From contig CP136575.1 in the NCBI GenBank assembly GCA_035196065.1, positions 1,331,001-1,395,000 of the forward strand: a DNA stretch of 64,000 bases, written 5' to 3'. A program made the position numbers and the translations under genes. This document shows positions 51,633-60,986 of the stretch, piece by piece; the stretch's first letter is position 1, and each line of letters begins with the position of its first letter. The stretch comes from Sphingobium sp. GTDB lineage: Bacteria; Pseudomonadota; Alphaproteobacteria; Sphingomonadales; Sphingomonadaceae. A model generated the notes under the pieces. It saw only the letters and a program-made list of their open reading frames with translations, did not search any database and was not told the DNA's origin.

Positions 51633-52538
51633 TCAATAGGCGATCCGCTTGGCCTCTATGCCATAGGCTTTCAGCAGTTCGGGTACACTGGTGGTACCCG
51701 AAAGATGCCCTGCACCCACCGCCATGAAGCTGGTGCCCGGCTTTTCCAACTGCTTGTTGATCCAGTGCGCCCATTGGGCATTGCGGTTGGTCAGCAGCGC
51801 GGCAAATAATTTGGGATCGGTCATCCCTTCATTCATCAATTTTGCCAGACCTTCAGGATCGGGCTGGCCCCACAGATCGACCATATTATCCATCATGCCG
51901 TTCAGGTCATCGATGCTTTTGGCGCCCTCGACCAGAAAGCGCAGTTGGGTTTCCTGCGACAGATTGTCGAAAATCTGCAGCTGCTGTTCCATCGTCTCCA
52001 CGCCGATGATCGGCTTGTTTGCAGCCTTGGCAGCGGCCGTCAGCTGTGTTTCGACGCCACTATTCACATCAAAGCCGCTTTTCTGAAGGCCAACGACCTG
52101 CATTGTCACCGCTGCAGCCCATGGATCGAGCGGTTCGAACGCAGCGACCGGAAGGCCGACCTTCTCCATTGCCTTTGCATAGATCGCGCGCTCTTCCTCG
52201 GTCATTTTCGAGGTCAGTGCCTTGCCGCTATGGTCGATGCCATATTTGCCGAATAATTGCTGTGTTGTTGCCATGTCCGGCTCGACCAGTTCCAGCACAA
52301 GCCGTTCGGACCGGTCAAAGGCGGCCTTCACCTCTTCGTCAAACCACCCCATTCCCGGTTTCAGGATATGGACGGTGCCAAACATGTAGATTTTCGTATC
52401 GGCATCCTGAACGACCCAAAGCGCGGGATCGACATCCTTCACCGGTGCCGGCGCATCCTGCGCAACGGCGGGCGCTGCGGCTAGTGACAATGCGCCCAAT
52501 GCTTTCAACAGGCGTGCGGGTTTACCAAATATCGACAT
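51633..52538 (-). CDS. TraB/GumN family protein
   Basis: 301 residues from ATG 52538 with a signal peptide (ALGALSLAAAPAVAQ). The TraB/GumN fold is marked by WVVQDADTKIYMFGTVHILK near residue 45, the acidic LVLELVEPDM, and the C-terminal SFMAVGAGHLSGTTSVPELL, which carry the family's conserved histidine and glutamates. The members are predicted metal-dependent, with a proposed protease role not shown here. Periplasmic or outer membrane linked by inference. Confidence 0.88.
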   Translation of the reverse strand: MSIFGKPARLLKALGALSLAAAPAVAQDAPAPVKDVDPALWVVQDADTKIYMFGTVHILKPGMGWFDEEVKAAFDRSERLVLELVEPDMATTQQLFGKYGIDHSGKALTSKMTEEERAIYAKAMEKVGLPVAAFEPLDPWAAAVTMQVVGLQKSGFDVNSGVETQLTAAAKAANKPIIGVETMEQQLQIFDNLSQETQLRFLVEGAKSIDDLNGMMDNMVDLWGQPDPEGLAKLMNEGMTDPKLFAALLTNRNAQWAHWINKQLEKPGTSFMAVGAGHLSGTTSVPELLKAYGIEAKRIAY

Positions 52539-52676
52539 TATCTTGGTCCTTTCAGCGGCTCGGGCCTTTCCACAAAATGGGATGCTCCGCAAAATTGTCC
52601 AGCTTTATGGGCAGATTGATCAGTAAAAAGAGGTAGCTGCCTTGATTTAGCCGGCTCCATCCGCCAAGGGCAGGCC

Positions 52677-53549
52677 ATGTCTGATACAGGACCTTTGACC
52701 TTCCAGGACCTGATCCTGACGCTCCATGATTATTGGGGCAAGCAGGGCTGCGTCATCTTGCAACCTTATGATATGCGCGTTGGCGCGGGGACCTTTCACC
52801 CTGCCACCACTTTGCGCGCGCTCGGCCCCGATAGCTGGAACGCCGCATATGTGCAGCCCAGCCGTCGCCCGACCGATGGCCGCTATGGCGAAAACCCGAA
52901 CCGGTTGCAGCATTATTACCAATATCAGGTGATCATGAAGCCCAGCCCGGCGAATTTGCAGGAGCTGTATCTGGGATCATTGGACGCGATCGGTATCGAT
53001 CCGCTGAAGCACGATATCCGCTTTGTTGAGGATGACTGGGAATCGCCCACGCTGGGCGCCTGGGGTCTTGGCTGGGAAGTCTGGTGTGACGGGATGGAAG
53101 TGACGCAGTTCACATATTTCCAGCAAATGGGCGGCTTCGACTGCAAGCCTGTAGCCGGCGAACTGACTTATGGGCTGGAACGGCTCGCCATGTATATTCA
53201 AGGCAAAGACAGCGTTTACGATCTCGCCTTCAACAATGCCGGCGTGACTTATGGTGACGTGTTCCACAAGAATGAGGTCGAGTTTTCGACCTATAATTTC
53301 GAAGTCGCCGATACCGATCAGCTGTTTCAGGGTTTCAAAAATGCCGAGGCAGAGTGCAAGCGCTGCATCGAAGCGGGCGTGCCGCTTGCCGCCTATGACC
53401 AGGCGATCGAGGCGAGCCATTTGTTCAACCTGCTGCAAGCGCGCGGCGTGATCAGCGTGCAGGAACGCGCATCCTATATGGGCCGCGTCCGCGATCTCGC
53501 CAAAGGCAGTTGTCAGGCATGGATGGAAAAGAACGGTTGGGACGCGTGA
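52677..53549 (+). CDS. glyQ: Glycyl-tRNA synthetase alpha subunit
   Basis: 290 residues. The alpha chain holds the class II catalytic core of the bacterial alpha2beta2 enzyme: [20 protein letters not shown] at the start, [22 protein letters not shown], the [22 protein letters not shown] loop and [20 protein letters not shown]. It is followed directly by glyS, whose ATG shares one base with the TGA (TGATG at 53547-53551). Confidence 0.98.
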   Translation: MSDTGPLTFQDLILTLHDYWGKQGCVILQPYDMRVGAGTFHPATTLRALGPDSWNAAYVQPSRRPTDGRYGENPNRLQHYYQYQVIMKPSPANLQELYLGSLDAIGIDPLKHDIRFVEDDWESPTLGAWGLGWEVWCDGMEVTQFTYFQQMGGFDCKPVAGELTYGLERLAMYIQGKDSVYDLAFNNAGVTYGDVFHKNEVEFSTYNFEVADTDQLFQGFKNAEAECKRCIEAGVPLAAYDQAIEASHLFNLLQARGVISVQERASYMGRVRDLAKGSCQAWMEKNGWDA

Positions 53550-55636
53550 TGACCGATTTCCTCCTAGAACTTCGCAGCGAAGAAATCCCCGCGCGGATGC
53601 AGGCAAAGGCCAAGGACGATCTGGTCCGCCTTTTCACCGAAGCACTCGCCAAGGCCGGCCTCGCCGCCGAAACCGTCGAAGCCTTTGCCACGCCCCGCCG
53701 GCTGGCCTTGATTGCCAAGGGGCTGCCGCTGGAAACACAGGCGGTGTCTGAAGAAACCAAAGGGCCCAAAGTCGGCGCGCCGCCGCAGGCGATGGAGGGC
53801 TTTCTTCGTAAAACCGGATTGAACGAAGACCAGTTGGTTGAACGCGATGGCGTCTATTTTGCTGTGGTTGAAAAGCCTGGTCGCAAAACCGCCGATGTGC
53901 TGGCCGAAGCGATCCCGGCGATCATCCGCGCATTCCCCTGGCCGAAATCGCAACGCTGGGGTGCAGCATCGGCGAGCACCGAAAGCTTGCGCTGGGTGCG
54001 ACCATTGCAGGGTATTATTGCCTTGCTCGGCGATGATGTGGTGGCATGCGAGATTGACGGCATCGTCAATGGACGTGAGACAATGGGCCACCGGTTCCAT
54101 TCCACCGGCCCTGTCGAAATCGCCAATGCCGCCGCCTATGTTGAGGCATTGCGTGCCGCCCATGTGATCGTCCATTATAGCGAGCGCACCGCGATCATTC
54201 GCGATGGCGCCGCGGCCGCAGCGAAAGCGGCCGGGCTGACGCTGGTCGAGGATGAAGGTCTGGTCGCGGAAAATGCGGGCCTGACCGAATGGCCGGTGCC
54301 GATGCTTGGCCGGTTTGATCCTGCGTTTCTGGAAGTGCCGCAAGAGGTGATCCAGCTGACCGCGCGGGTGAACCAGAAATATTTCGTCTGCCATGACAAG
54401 TCCGGCAAACTGGCCAACGCCTTTGTCTGCACCGCCAATATCGTCGCCAATGATGGCGGCGCAGCGATTGTTGCGGGCAATGAAAAGGTGCTGGCGGCAC
54501 GGCTTTCGGATGCCAAATTCTTCTGGGAACAGGATCTGAAAATCCCGCTCGACGAACAGGCGAAGAAACTGTCGCAGATCACCTTTCATGAGAAGCTGGG
54601 GACAGTTTCTGACAAGGTTGAACGCGTGGCACAGCTCGCCCGCTGGCTGGTTGAGCAAGCTATCGTCAACGGCGCTAGCGCCGATGATGCCGAACGCGCG
54701 GCACGCCTGTGCAAGGCCGATCTTGTCACTGGTATGGTCGGCGAATTCCCCGAACTGCAAGGCCTGATGGGCGGCTATTACGCCCGCGCCCAAGGCGAGG
54801 CAGATGCCGTCGCTGACGCAGTGCGCGACCATTATAAGCCGGTCGGGCAGGGCGATGATGTGCCCACCGCTCCGGTGACGGTGGCGGTTAGTTTGGCGGA
54901 CAAGCTGGATACGCTGGTTGGGTTTTTTCAGATTGATGAAAAACCGACCGGATCCAAAGACCCCTTTGCTCTGCGGCGTGCGGCGATCGGGATATTGAGC
55001 CTTATATTGGAGAATGATCTGCGGGTTTCCATGCGAGACTTGATCACGGCGGCAGCTCATGCTGGCGGATCAAATGCTGGACTAGATATAGCCAACTTCC
55101 TGATTGACAGGCTTAAAGTTCAGCAACGCGATGCTGGTATTCGTCACGATATGATTGATGCCGTGGTGGCGGTTGCAAATGGCGGCGATAATGTCCTCAT
55201 GGTAAAACGGGTGAAGGCTTTGCAAGGCTTTGTCGGCACCGATGAAGGCGCGAACCTGCTCGCGGGCTACAAGCGCGCGGCGAACATATTGAAGCAGGCA
55301 GACGTCGCCCCGGCGCAGGCCGGGGCCGCTGGAGGCGCTACTCAAACCGCACAGGATAAACCGACGGCGGCCCCTGCCTCCGCAGGGGCGACGGAATTAG
55401 CCCTGCTCTCTGCCCTCGACAGCGCCGAGCCCAAGGCCGTAGCCGCGATCGAGGCCGAGCAGTTCGAGGATGCCATGGCTGCGCTCGCCTCACTGCGCGC
55501 GCCGATTGATGCCTTTTTCGATGGCGTGATGGTGAATGACCCAGATCCCGAAAAACGGGCGTTCAGGCTGGGATTGCTGGCACGGTTCCGCGACGCGGTT
55601 AGCCAAGTTGCCGATTTCTCCAAAATCGAAGGATAG
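53549..55636 (+). CDS. glyS: Glycyl-tRNA synthetase beta subunit, with repeat-encoded insert
   Basis: 695 residues from ATG 53549. The beta chain binds and recognises tRNA-Gly; DFLLELRSEEIPARM at the start, ATPRRLALIAKGL, the AENAGLTEWPVPMLGRFDPAFL block and the HD-like region DLVTGMVGEFPELQGLMGGY are present. Near the C-terminus, after AGYKRAANILKQ, about 32 residues rich in Ala, Gly, Pro and Thr (DVAPAQAGAAGG through PASAGATE) are encoded by a double palindrome at 55303-55393 and look inserted in frame. The frame resumes with LALLSALDSAEPKAVAAIEA. Confidence 0.96.
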   Translation: MTDFLLELRSEEIPARMQAKAKDDLVRLFTEALAKAGLAAETVEAFATPRRLALIAKGLPLETQAVSEETKGPKVGAPPQAMEGFLRKTGLNEDQLVERDGVYFAVVEKPGRKTADVLAEAIPAIIRAFPWPKSQRWGAASASTESLRWVRPLQGIIALLGDDVVACEIDGIVNGRETMGHRFHSTGPVEIANAAAYVEALRAAHVIVHYSERTAIIRDGAAAAAKAAGLTLVEDEGLVAENAGLTEWPVPMLGRFDPAFLEVPQEVIQLTARVNQKYFVCHDKSGKLANAFVCTANIVANDGGAAIVAGNEKVLAARLSDAKFFWEQDLKIPLDEQAKKLSQITFHEKLGTVSDKVERVAQLARWLVEQAIVNGASADDAERAARLCKADLVTGMVGEFPELQGLMGGYYARAQGEADAVADAVRDHYKPVGQGDDVPTAPVTVAVSLADKLDTLVGFFQIDEKPTGSKDPFALRRAAIGILSLILENDLRVSMRDLITAAAHAGGSNAGLDIANFLIDRLKVQQRDAGIRHDMIDAVVAVANGGDNVLMVKRVKALQGFVGTDEGANLLAGYKRAANILKQADVAPAQAGAAGGATQTAQDKPTAAPASAGATELALLSALDSAEPKAVAAIEAEQFEDAMAALASLRAPIDAFFDGVMVNDPDPEKRAFRLGLLARFRDAVSQVADFSKIEG
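55303..55393. repeat. Repeat pair inside glyS reading frame
   Basis: CGTCGCCCC (55303-55311) and GGGGCGACG (55385-55393) are perfect inverted ends. Each arm is itself a hairpin: CCCCGGC/GCCGGGG (55308-55314 and 55319-55325) and CCCCTGC/GCAGGGG (55371-55377 and 55382-55388). The layout is that of an inverted REP pair. It is translated in frame within glyS. Confidence 0.85.
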
Positions 55637-55730
55637 GTCTGTCCTGTAATCGGCCGCGATTGATCTGGATCATGGCGGCCGGCCCCGAAAGTGCCTCTGG
55701 TGGGTTACCTTTTATAAGGAGACCCGCATC

Positions 55731-56261
55731 ATGGCCGTCATGCACCGAATTCGCATTTTTCATGCCTTTCTCGCGATCACCGTTCTTGCCGCTTATTTTT
55801 CCGCTGAAACCGGCCTGATCCACGCTTGGTTGGGATATGGCGTGGCGGCGCTTATCGCCTTCCGGTTGATTTGGGCATTGAGCGGTGCGCCGCAGCTCGG
55901 GCTTGAACGCTTTTATCCCTCGTTCAAGGACTTGCACCTAAAGGGCATCGCCACCCATCCCGCGATCAGCCGGCTGTTGCTAGCGTGCATCGCCCTTTCG
56001 GTCATCGGCGCGACGGGCACCGGGATAATGATGGACAATGGCCGTTCATTAAAGTCGGCTTCGCTCAGTTCCTTGTCCTTCTCGGCCGAAAGCGAGGAAA
56101 GCGAAGAAAGCGAGGACGAGTCGGGCGAGGCCTATGAAGAGGCGCATGAGTTGCTCGCCAATCTGGCCATGGCTTTTGTGGTCATGCATGTCTTATATTT
56201 GTTGGCATTCAAACGCCCCTTGGCGCGCTTCATGCTGTTTGCGAATAAATCCGCCAAATAA
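55731..56261 (+). CDS. Cytochrome b561-like membrane protein with acidic insert
   Basis: 176 residues from ATG 55731 (ATAAGGAGA upstream). Four membrane segments can be traced: 10-28 (FHAFLAITVLAAYFSAETG), 34-52 (LGYGVAALIAFRLIWAL), 82-100 and 148-166 (LLANLAMAFVVMHVLYLLAF). Histidines at HAFLA, IHAWL, EEAHEL and MHVLY could ligate two hemes, as in the cytochrome b561/Ni-Fe hydrogenase b family. A Ser/Glu-rich stretch (SAESEESEESEDESGEAYEE) sits between helices 3 and 4. It probably moves electrons at the inner membrane. Confidence 0.7.
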   Translation: MAVMHRIRIFHAFLAITVLAAYFSAETGLIHAWLGYGVAALIAFRLIWALSGAPQLGLERFYPSFKDLHLKGIATHPAISRLLLACIALSVIGATGTGIMMDNGRSLKSASLSSLSFSAESEESEESEDESGEAYEEAHELLANLAMAFVVMHVLYLLAFKRPLARFMLFANKSAK

Positions 56262-56288
56262 TTCCCTTCTATGCTTGACTCTAAAGTG

Positions 56289-56301
56289 TTGCACTGCACA
56301 A
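56289..56301 (+). promoter_or_regulatory. TTGCA/TGCAA-type palindrome in ppdK leader
   Basis: TTGCACTGCACAA (56289-56301), embedded in GTTGCACTGCACAAC, lies 42 bases before the ppdK start and just after a TTGACT (56275-56280). Sites with TGC and GCA half-sites are bound by PhaR-type regulators of storage metabolism in alphaproteobacteria; ppdK is a carbon-branch gene, so such control is plausible but unproven. Confidence 0.35.
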
Positions 56302-56342
56302 CGGCGCGCATCTTAGATGGCCACAAAGGAACCGGCTGCGCG

Positions 56343-58994
56343 ATGACCCAATATGTTTTCCGTTTTGGCGGCGGTGTCGACGATAATGGCGCAGGCAATA
56401 AGAACCTGCTCGGCGGCAAGGGCGCGAATTTGGACGGCATGGCCGCGATCGGTCTTCCGGTGCCCCCGGGCTTTACGATCACCACCGAGGTTTGCACCGC
56501 CTATTACGCCAATGGGGAAGCCTTTCCTGACGGCCTTGCCGATCAGGTCGCACATGGAATTACGCATATTGAAGGCATGACGGACAAGCGTTTTGGCGAT
56601 CCCGCCGATCCCTTGCTTGTTTCGGTGCGATCGGGCGCGCGGGTATCGATGCCGGGGATGATGGACACCGTCCTTAACCTTGGCCTCAACGATGTGACGG
56701 TCGAAGGGCTGGCAGCCTCATCTGGCGATGCACGCTTTGCGTGGGACAGTTATCGCCGCTTCATCCAGATGTATGCCGATGTGGTGTTGGGGCTGGACCA
56801 TCATGCATTTGAGGATGCGTTGGAAATTGCGAAAGAGGATCGCGGGTTTTTTCTCGATACCGAATTGCAGGCTGATGACCTGATCGAACTGGTCGGCGAG
56901 TATAAGAAGCTGGTTGAGGCGGAATGGGGCAAGCCTTTTCCGCAGGATGTGCATGAACAGCTTTGGGGTGCAGTCGGCGCGGTATTTGCCAGTTGGGAAT
57001 CGGATCGGGCCAAGGTCTATCGCCGTTTGAATGGCATTCCCGCCGATTGGGGCACCGCCGTCAATGTGCAGGCGATGGTCTTTGGCAATATGGGCGACAC
57101 GTCGGCAACCGGCGTTGCCTTCACCCGCGACCCAGCGACCGGCGAAAATGCCTATTATGGCGAATATCTGATCAATGCCCAGGGCGAGGATGTTGTGGCT
57201 GGCATCCGCACGCCGCAATATTTGACCAAGGCTGCGCGCGAGGCGGCCGGTGCCAAGCCGCTGAGCATGGAAGAGGCGATGCCCGAGGCCTATGCCGAAT
57301 TGGCGCGCGTGTTCGAGATACTCGAGCGGCATTATCGCGACATGCAGGATATCGAATTCACCGTCGAACGCGGCAAATTGTGGATGCTGCAGACACGTTC
57401 GGGCAAGCGCACCGCTAAGGCCGCGCTCAAGATCGCGGTCGATATGGCAGCGGAAGGGCTGATCACCAAAGAAGAGGCGGTCTGCCGCGTCGATCCGATG
57501 GCATTGGACCAGCTTCTCCACCCGACCCTCGATCCGCAAGCACCGCGCGATGTGTTGACCAAGGGTCTGCCGGCATCGCCGGGGGCGGCATCGGGCAAGA
57601 TCGTGTTCGATGCTGACACGGCGGAAAAATGGAATGACCGCGGTGAGGCGGCGATCCTGGTCCGCGTTGAAACCAGCCCAGAAGATATTCACGGCATGCA
57701 TGCCGCGCGCGGCATCTTGACCGCGCGGGGCGGGATGACGAGCCATGCGGCCGTCGTCGCGCGGGGCATGGGCCGGCCTTGCGTTTCCGGTGCAGGCAGC
57801 CTTGCAATTGACAATGCGGCAAAGCTGCTGCGCGTCGCCGGACGGACGTTGAGCGAAGGCGATGTGATTACCATTGACGGCGCGACGGGCGAAGTGATGG
57901 CAGGGTCTGTCCCCACGCTGCAGCCGGAACTGGTCGGCGATTTTGGCACGCTGATGGAATGGGCCGATGGATCGCGCCGGATGAAGGTGCGTGCCAATGC
58001 CGAAACGCCGCTGGATGCGCAGACCGCGCGCGATTTCGGCGCGGAAGGCATCGGGCTTTGCCGCACCGAACATATGTTCTTTGACGCGAGCCGGATCACC
58101 GCCGTGCGCCAAATGATTTTGGCCGAAGACGAACGTGGTCGCCGCGCCGCGCTGGAAAAACTGCTGCCTGAACAGCGCAGGGATTTTGTCGCGATCTTTG
58201 AAGTGATGGCGGGGCTGCCCGTTACCATCCGCCTGCTCGATCCGCCGCTGCACGAATTTTTGCCGACGCAGGAGGCCGATTTTGCAGAGGTCGCCGAGGC
58301 GGCCGGCGTCGGTATTGAAACGCTGAAACAGCGGGCGAACGAACTGCATGAATTCAACCCGATGTTGGGCCATCGCGGTTGCCGGCTGGGCGTGACCTAT
58401 CCCGAAATCTACGAGATGCAGGCGCGGGCAATATTCGAGGCTGCCTGTGCGCTCGAAACCGCGCCAGTGCCCGAAATCATGATTCCCTTGGTTGCAACCA
58501 AGCGCGAGCTGGAGCTGATGAAAGAGGTTGTCGACAAAGCGGCAGAAGCGGTCTTTGCCGAACAGGGCAAGCGCATCGAATATCTTGTCGGCACGATGAT
58601 TGAACTGCCGCGCGCCGCGTTGATGGCCGATGAGATTGCAGAGGTTGGCGCTTTCTTCTCCTTCGGTACCAATGACCTGACGCAAACCACGCTGGGTGTA
58701 TCGCGCGACGATGCCGCGCGCTTCCTCATTCATTATGTGGATAAGGGCATCTATACGTCCGATCCATTCGTCTCGCTTGATGTTGAAGGCGTCGGCCAGT
58801 TGATCGAGATTGCGACAGCGAAGGGGCGTTCGGTGCGCCCCGAAATCAAGCTGGGCATATGCGGCGAACATGGCGGTGACCCCGCCTCGATCGCTTTCTG
58901 CGAAAAGACCGGCCTCGATTATGTCAGCGCCTCGCCTTATCGCGTGCCTATCGCCCGTTTGGCAGCAGCGCAGGCGGCCTTGCGTAGGGCGTAA
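56343..58994 (+). CDS. ppdK: Pyruvate, phosphate dikinase
   Basis: 883 residues from ATG 56343. It makes phosphoenolpyruvate from pyruvate, ATP and phosphate. The N-terminal ATP-grasp part has NKNLLGGKGANLDGMAAIGL and SVRSGARVSMPGMMDT. The phosphohistidine H468 is in GGMTSHAAVVARGMGRP, and the C-terminal PEP-binding barrel has GLCRTEHMFF and LGICGEHGGDP with C840. Complete and of normal length. A candidate regulatory palindrome lies in the leader. Confidence 0.97.
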   Translation: MTQYVFRFGGGVDDNGAGNKNLLGGKGANLDGMAAIGLPVPPGFTITTEVCTAYYANGEAFPDGLADQVAHGITHIEGMTDKRFGDPADPLLVSVRSGARVSMPGMMDTVLNLGLNDVTVEGLAASSGDARFAWDSYRRFIQMYADVVLGLDHHAFEDALEIAKEDRGFFLDTELQADDLIELVGEYKKLVEAEWGKPFPQDVHEQLWGAVGAVFASWESDRAKVYRRLNGIPADWGTAVNVQAMVFGNMGDTSATGVAFTRDPATGENAYYGEYLINAQGEDVVAGIRTPQYLTKAAREAAGAKPLSMEEAMPEAYAELARVFEILERHYRDMQDIEFTVERGKLWMLQTRSGKRTAKAALKIAVDMAAEGLITKEEAVCRVDPMALDQLLHPTLDPQAPRDVLTKGLPASPGAASGKIVFDADTAEKWNDRGEAAILVRVETSPEDIHGMHAARGILTARGGMTSHAAVVARGMGRPCVSGAGSLAIDNAAKLLRVAGRTLSEGDVITIDGATGEVMAGSVPTLQPELVGDFGTLMEWADGSRRMKVRANAETPLDAQTARDFGAEGIGLCRTEHMFFDASRITAVRQMILAEDERGRRAALEKLLPEQRRDFVAIFEVMAGLPVTIRLLDPPLHEFLPTQEADFAEVAEAAGVGIETLKQRANELHEFNPMLGHRGCRLGVTYPEIYEMQARAIFEAACALETAPVPEIMIPLVATKRELELMKEVVDKAAEAVFAEQGKRIEYLVGTMIELPRAALMADEIAEVGAFFSFGTNDLTQTTLGVSRDDAARFLIHYVDKGIYTSDPFVSLDVEGVGQLIEIATAKGRSVRPEIKLGICGEHGGDPASIAFCEKTGLDYVSASPYRVPIARLAAAQAALRRA

Positions 58995-59030
58995 CCATGG
59001 GATAGCAGCCTCTTTGAGGGAGAGGCATTC

Positions 59031-59606
59031 ATGAAGCCATGGTTACGATATGCGTTTTGCATCCTTTTGGGTGTCGGGGGCGGAACAGCCTTAGCCGTAC
59101 ACCAAGTGCGCGGTGCCGATCTTGGCCGGCAAGTCACCAATGGGCCATGGAGCACCAACACCGATAATGGCACCGCCGACGCCTCGGCGTTGAGCCGCGC
59201 CCGTGTTGCGCTTTTCGGCCTACTCGCGCTGCCCGCGAAGGAGGCGATGTATTACCGTGCGGAAAGCGATAGCGCCGGCGCTCCGCTCAACGGCAGTTGC
59301 ACCTATACCGTCAGCGGCGGCGAAATGGATGCGCGCTGGTGGAGTATCACGCTTTACAAGGGCGAAGGTTGGCTGGTGAAAAATGAGGCAGACCGCTGGT
59401 CGGTGGGCGGCAATGCGCCGGCACGCGATGCGAGCGGCAACTGGTCGTTCACAGTTTCGCCTGAAAAGCCCGAAGGCGTTTGGCTGCCAACCGGACGGAC
59501 GCCGCAATTTGACCTGACGTTGCGTATCTATCACCCGCGCGGTGCACTAATCGACAATCCGGCAAAAGCCACATTACCCGTCATCAAGAAGGAGCGCTGT
59601 GCATGA
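59031..59606 (+). CDS. DUF1214 domain protein
   Basis: 191 residues. An N-terminal membrane or signal segment (YAFCILLGVGGGTALAVH) is followed by a beta-rich domain with GGEMDARWWSITLYKGEGWL and PEGVWLPTGRTPQFDLTLRI, the DUF1214 core, usually the C-terminal half of DUF1254-DUF1214 proteins. Here the two halves are separate genes. The stop overlaps the next ATG by four bases. Function unknown; a lipid or envelope role is proposed for relatives, not shown here. Confidence 0.85.
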   Translation: MKPWLRYAFCILLGVGGGTALAVHQVRGADLGRQVTNGPWSTNTDNGTADASALSRARVALFGLLALPAKEAMYYRAESDSAGAPLNGSCTYTVSGGEMDARWWSITLYKGEGWLVKNEADRWSVGGNAPARDASGNWSFTVSPEKPEGVWLPTGRTPQFDLTLRIYHPRGALIDNPAKATLPVIKKERCA

Positions 59607-60133
59607 TTCGCAATTGGCTCTTTCCCATCGCCGCAGGCCTGATCGTCGCAACGATCGCCTGGCAGGGCACTTTGGTTGCAACGCCTTATGTGCTGATGTC
59701 CACCGCAATGAAGCGCATCGGGCAGGGCGCACCGGTGAACAGTTTCGGATTTGGCGAAATGGCAACAGCTGATCGCCAGCCGATTGTGCGGCCCAGCCCC
59801 GATCTCAGCTATTCGACTTGCGTTTTTGACCTGTCGAAGGGACCGGTTCTGGTTGATGTTCCCTCTGTGCCGGGACGTTATTGGTCGGTCAGCATTTTTG
59901 ATGCCCGAACCGACGTCGCCGCGGTCCGCAGTGATCGCGATACCGGCGGCAAGCCCGCAAGGTTGGCGCTGTTGCGCGAAGGACAAAAGGCCCCGGCAGG
60001 GTATGATGCTGTGCAATTGAGCTATGACAAGGGGCTGGCGCTGATCCGCATCCTGTTATCGAGTCCGTCGGACTTTGCCGAAATCGACGCGATCCGGCGC
60101 ACCGCGACGTGCCGTGTCGCAAAAGCAAATTAA
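59603..60133 (+). CDS. DUF1254 domain protein
   Basis: 176 residues with an N-terminal hydrophobic segment (LFPIAAGLIVATIAWQGTLV). The domain VLVDVPSVPGRYWSVSIFDAR matches the DUF1254 core. Its partner DUF1214 gene is upstream with an ATGA overlap, in the reverse of the usual fused order. The two probably act together at the inner membrane or periplasm. Confidence 0.85.
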   Translation: MIRNWLFPIAAGLIVATIAWQGTLVATPYVLMSTAMKRIGQGAPVNSFGFGEMATADRQPIVRPSPDLSYSTCVFDLSKGPVLVDVPSVPGRYWSVSIFDARTDVAAVRSDRDTGGKPARLALLREGQKAPAGYDAVQLSYDKGLALIRILLSSPSDFAEIDAIRRTATCRVAKAN

Positions 60134-60177
60134 GGGCTTGCGAATCCGCCAGCGCGAGCCTATTGGCACGCCTCCAC

Positions 60178-60254
60178 GCACCCATAGCTCAGCTGGATAG
60201 AGCACCAGACTACGAATCTGGGGGTCGGACGTTCGAATCGTTCTGGGTGCGCCA
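60178..60254 (+). tRNA. tRNA-Arg (anticodon ACG)
   Basis: A 77-base cloverleaf with encoded CCA. Acceptor stem GCACCCA (60178-60184) with TGGGTGC (60244-60250), D stem GCTC/GAGC, anticodon stem CCAGA/TCTGG around CTACGAA (anticodon ACG), T arm GGACG-TTCGAAT-CGTTC. G discriminator then CCA. The ACG first position is A, to be deaminated to inosine by TadA. Followed by queC. Confidence 0.95.
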
Positions 60255-60287
60255 TTTTCCTCTCCTTGTGCGAGAGTTGCCCCGAAA

Positions 60288-60986
60288 ATGTCCTCAACAG
60301 CGAAATCCGCAATCGTTCTGCTGTCTGGCGGGCTCGATTCCATGGTTGTTGCCGCGCTGGCTCGTGAGGCGGGCTATGCAGTGCATGCGCTGACGATTGA
60401 CTACAACCAGCGGCACCGTGTCGAACTGGAAAGCGCCGCGCGCATTGCCGCGCATCTGGGCGCCGCCGAACATATCGTCCTGCCGCTCGATCTGACCCGC
60501 TTTGGCGGATCGGCGCTGACGTCCGACATTGCCGTGCCCAAACATGGCGTCGACGAAAGCGGCATACCCGTCACCTATGTGCCGGCGCGCAATACCATCT
60601 TCCTTTCGCTGTGCCTTGGCCTTGCAGAGGCGCGCGGCGCGCATGACCTGTTCATCGGGGTCAATGCGCTCGATTATTCCGGCTATCCTGATTGCCGCCC
60701 AGAATTTATCGCGGCGTTTGAAACGATGGCCAATTTGGCGACAAAGGCCGGGGTTGAGGGTGCCCAATCCGGGGTAAAGGGTTTCACCGTCCACACACCG
60801 TTGCAGCACATGACCAAGGCTGAAATTGCGCGTGAAGCGCACCGGCTGGGCCTTGACGCTGGGATGAGCTGGTCTTGCTATGATCCTACGCCCGATAACA
60901 AGGCATGCGGCCAGTGCGACGCCTGCCGCCTGCGGGCCAAGGGCTTTGCCGACGCCGGCTTGCCTGATCCGACAATTTACGCATGA
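60288..60986 (+). CDS. queC: 7-cyano-7-deazaguanine synthase
   Basis: 232 residues. It converts 7-carboxy-7-deazaguanine and ammonia to preQ0 using ATP. The PP-loop SGGLDS is at residues 13-18. The C-terminal zinc site is C197, C207, C210, C213 ([20 protein letters not shown]). The stop overlaps the queE ATG by four bases. queD and queF are not adjacent. Confidence 0.97.
   Translation: MSSTAKSAIVLLSGGLDSMVVAALAREAGYAVHALTIDYNQRHRVELESAARIAAHLGAAEHIVLPLDLTRFGGSALTSDIAVPKHGVDESGIPVTYVPARNTIFLSLCLGLAEARGAHDLFIGVNALDYSGYPDCRPEFIAAFETMANLATKAGVEGAQSGVKGFTVHTPLQHMTKAEIAREAHRLGLDAGMSWSCYDPTPDNKACGQCDACRLRAKGFADAGLPDPTIYA

Noticed and set aside
56718-58871. A long open frame of over 700 codons on the minus strand opposite ppdK
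   Set aside because: It is the mirror of a highly GC-rich coding gene with good codon bias, has no family similarity and no ribosome binding site. Similar antisense frames occur opposite rpsC, glyS, cysI and others; all are shadows.
60178-60254. tRNA-Arg gene as an integration site for a mobile element
   Set aside because: The flanks are housekeeping genes (DUF1254, queC), no integrase and no duplicated tRNA 3' end were seen.
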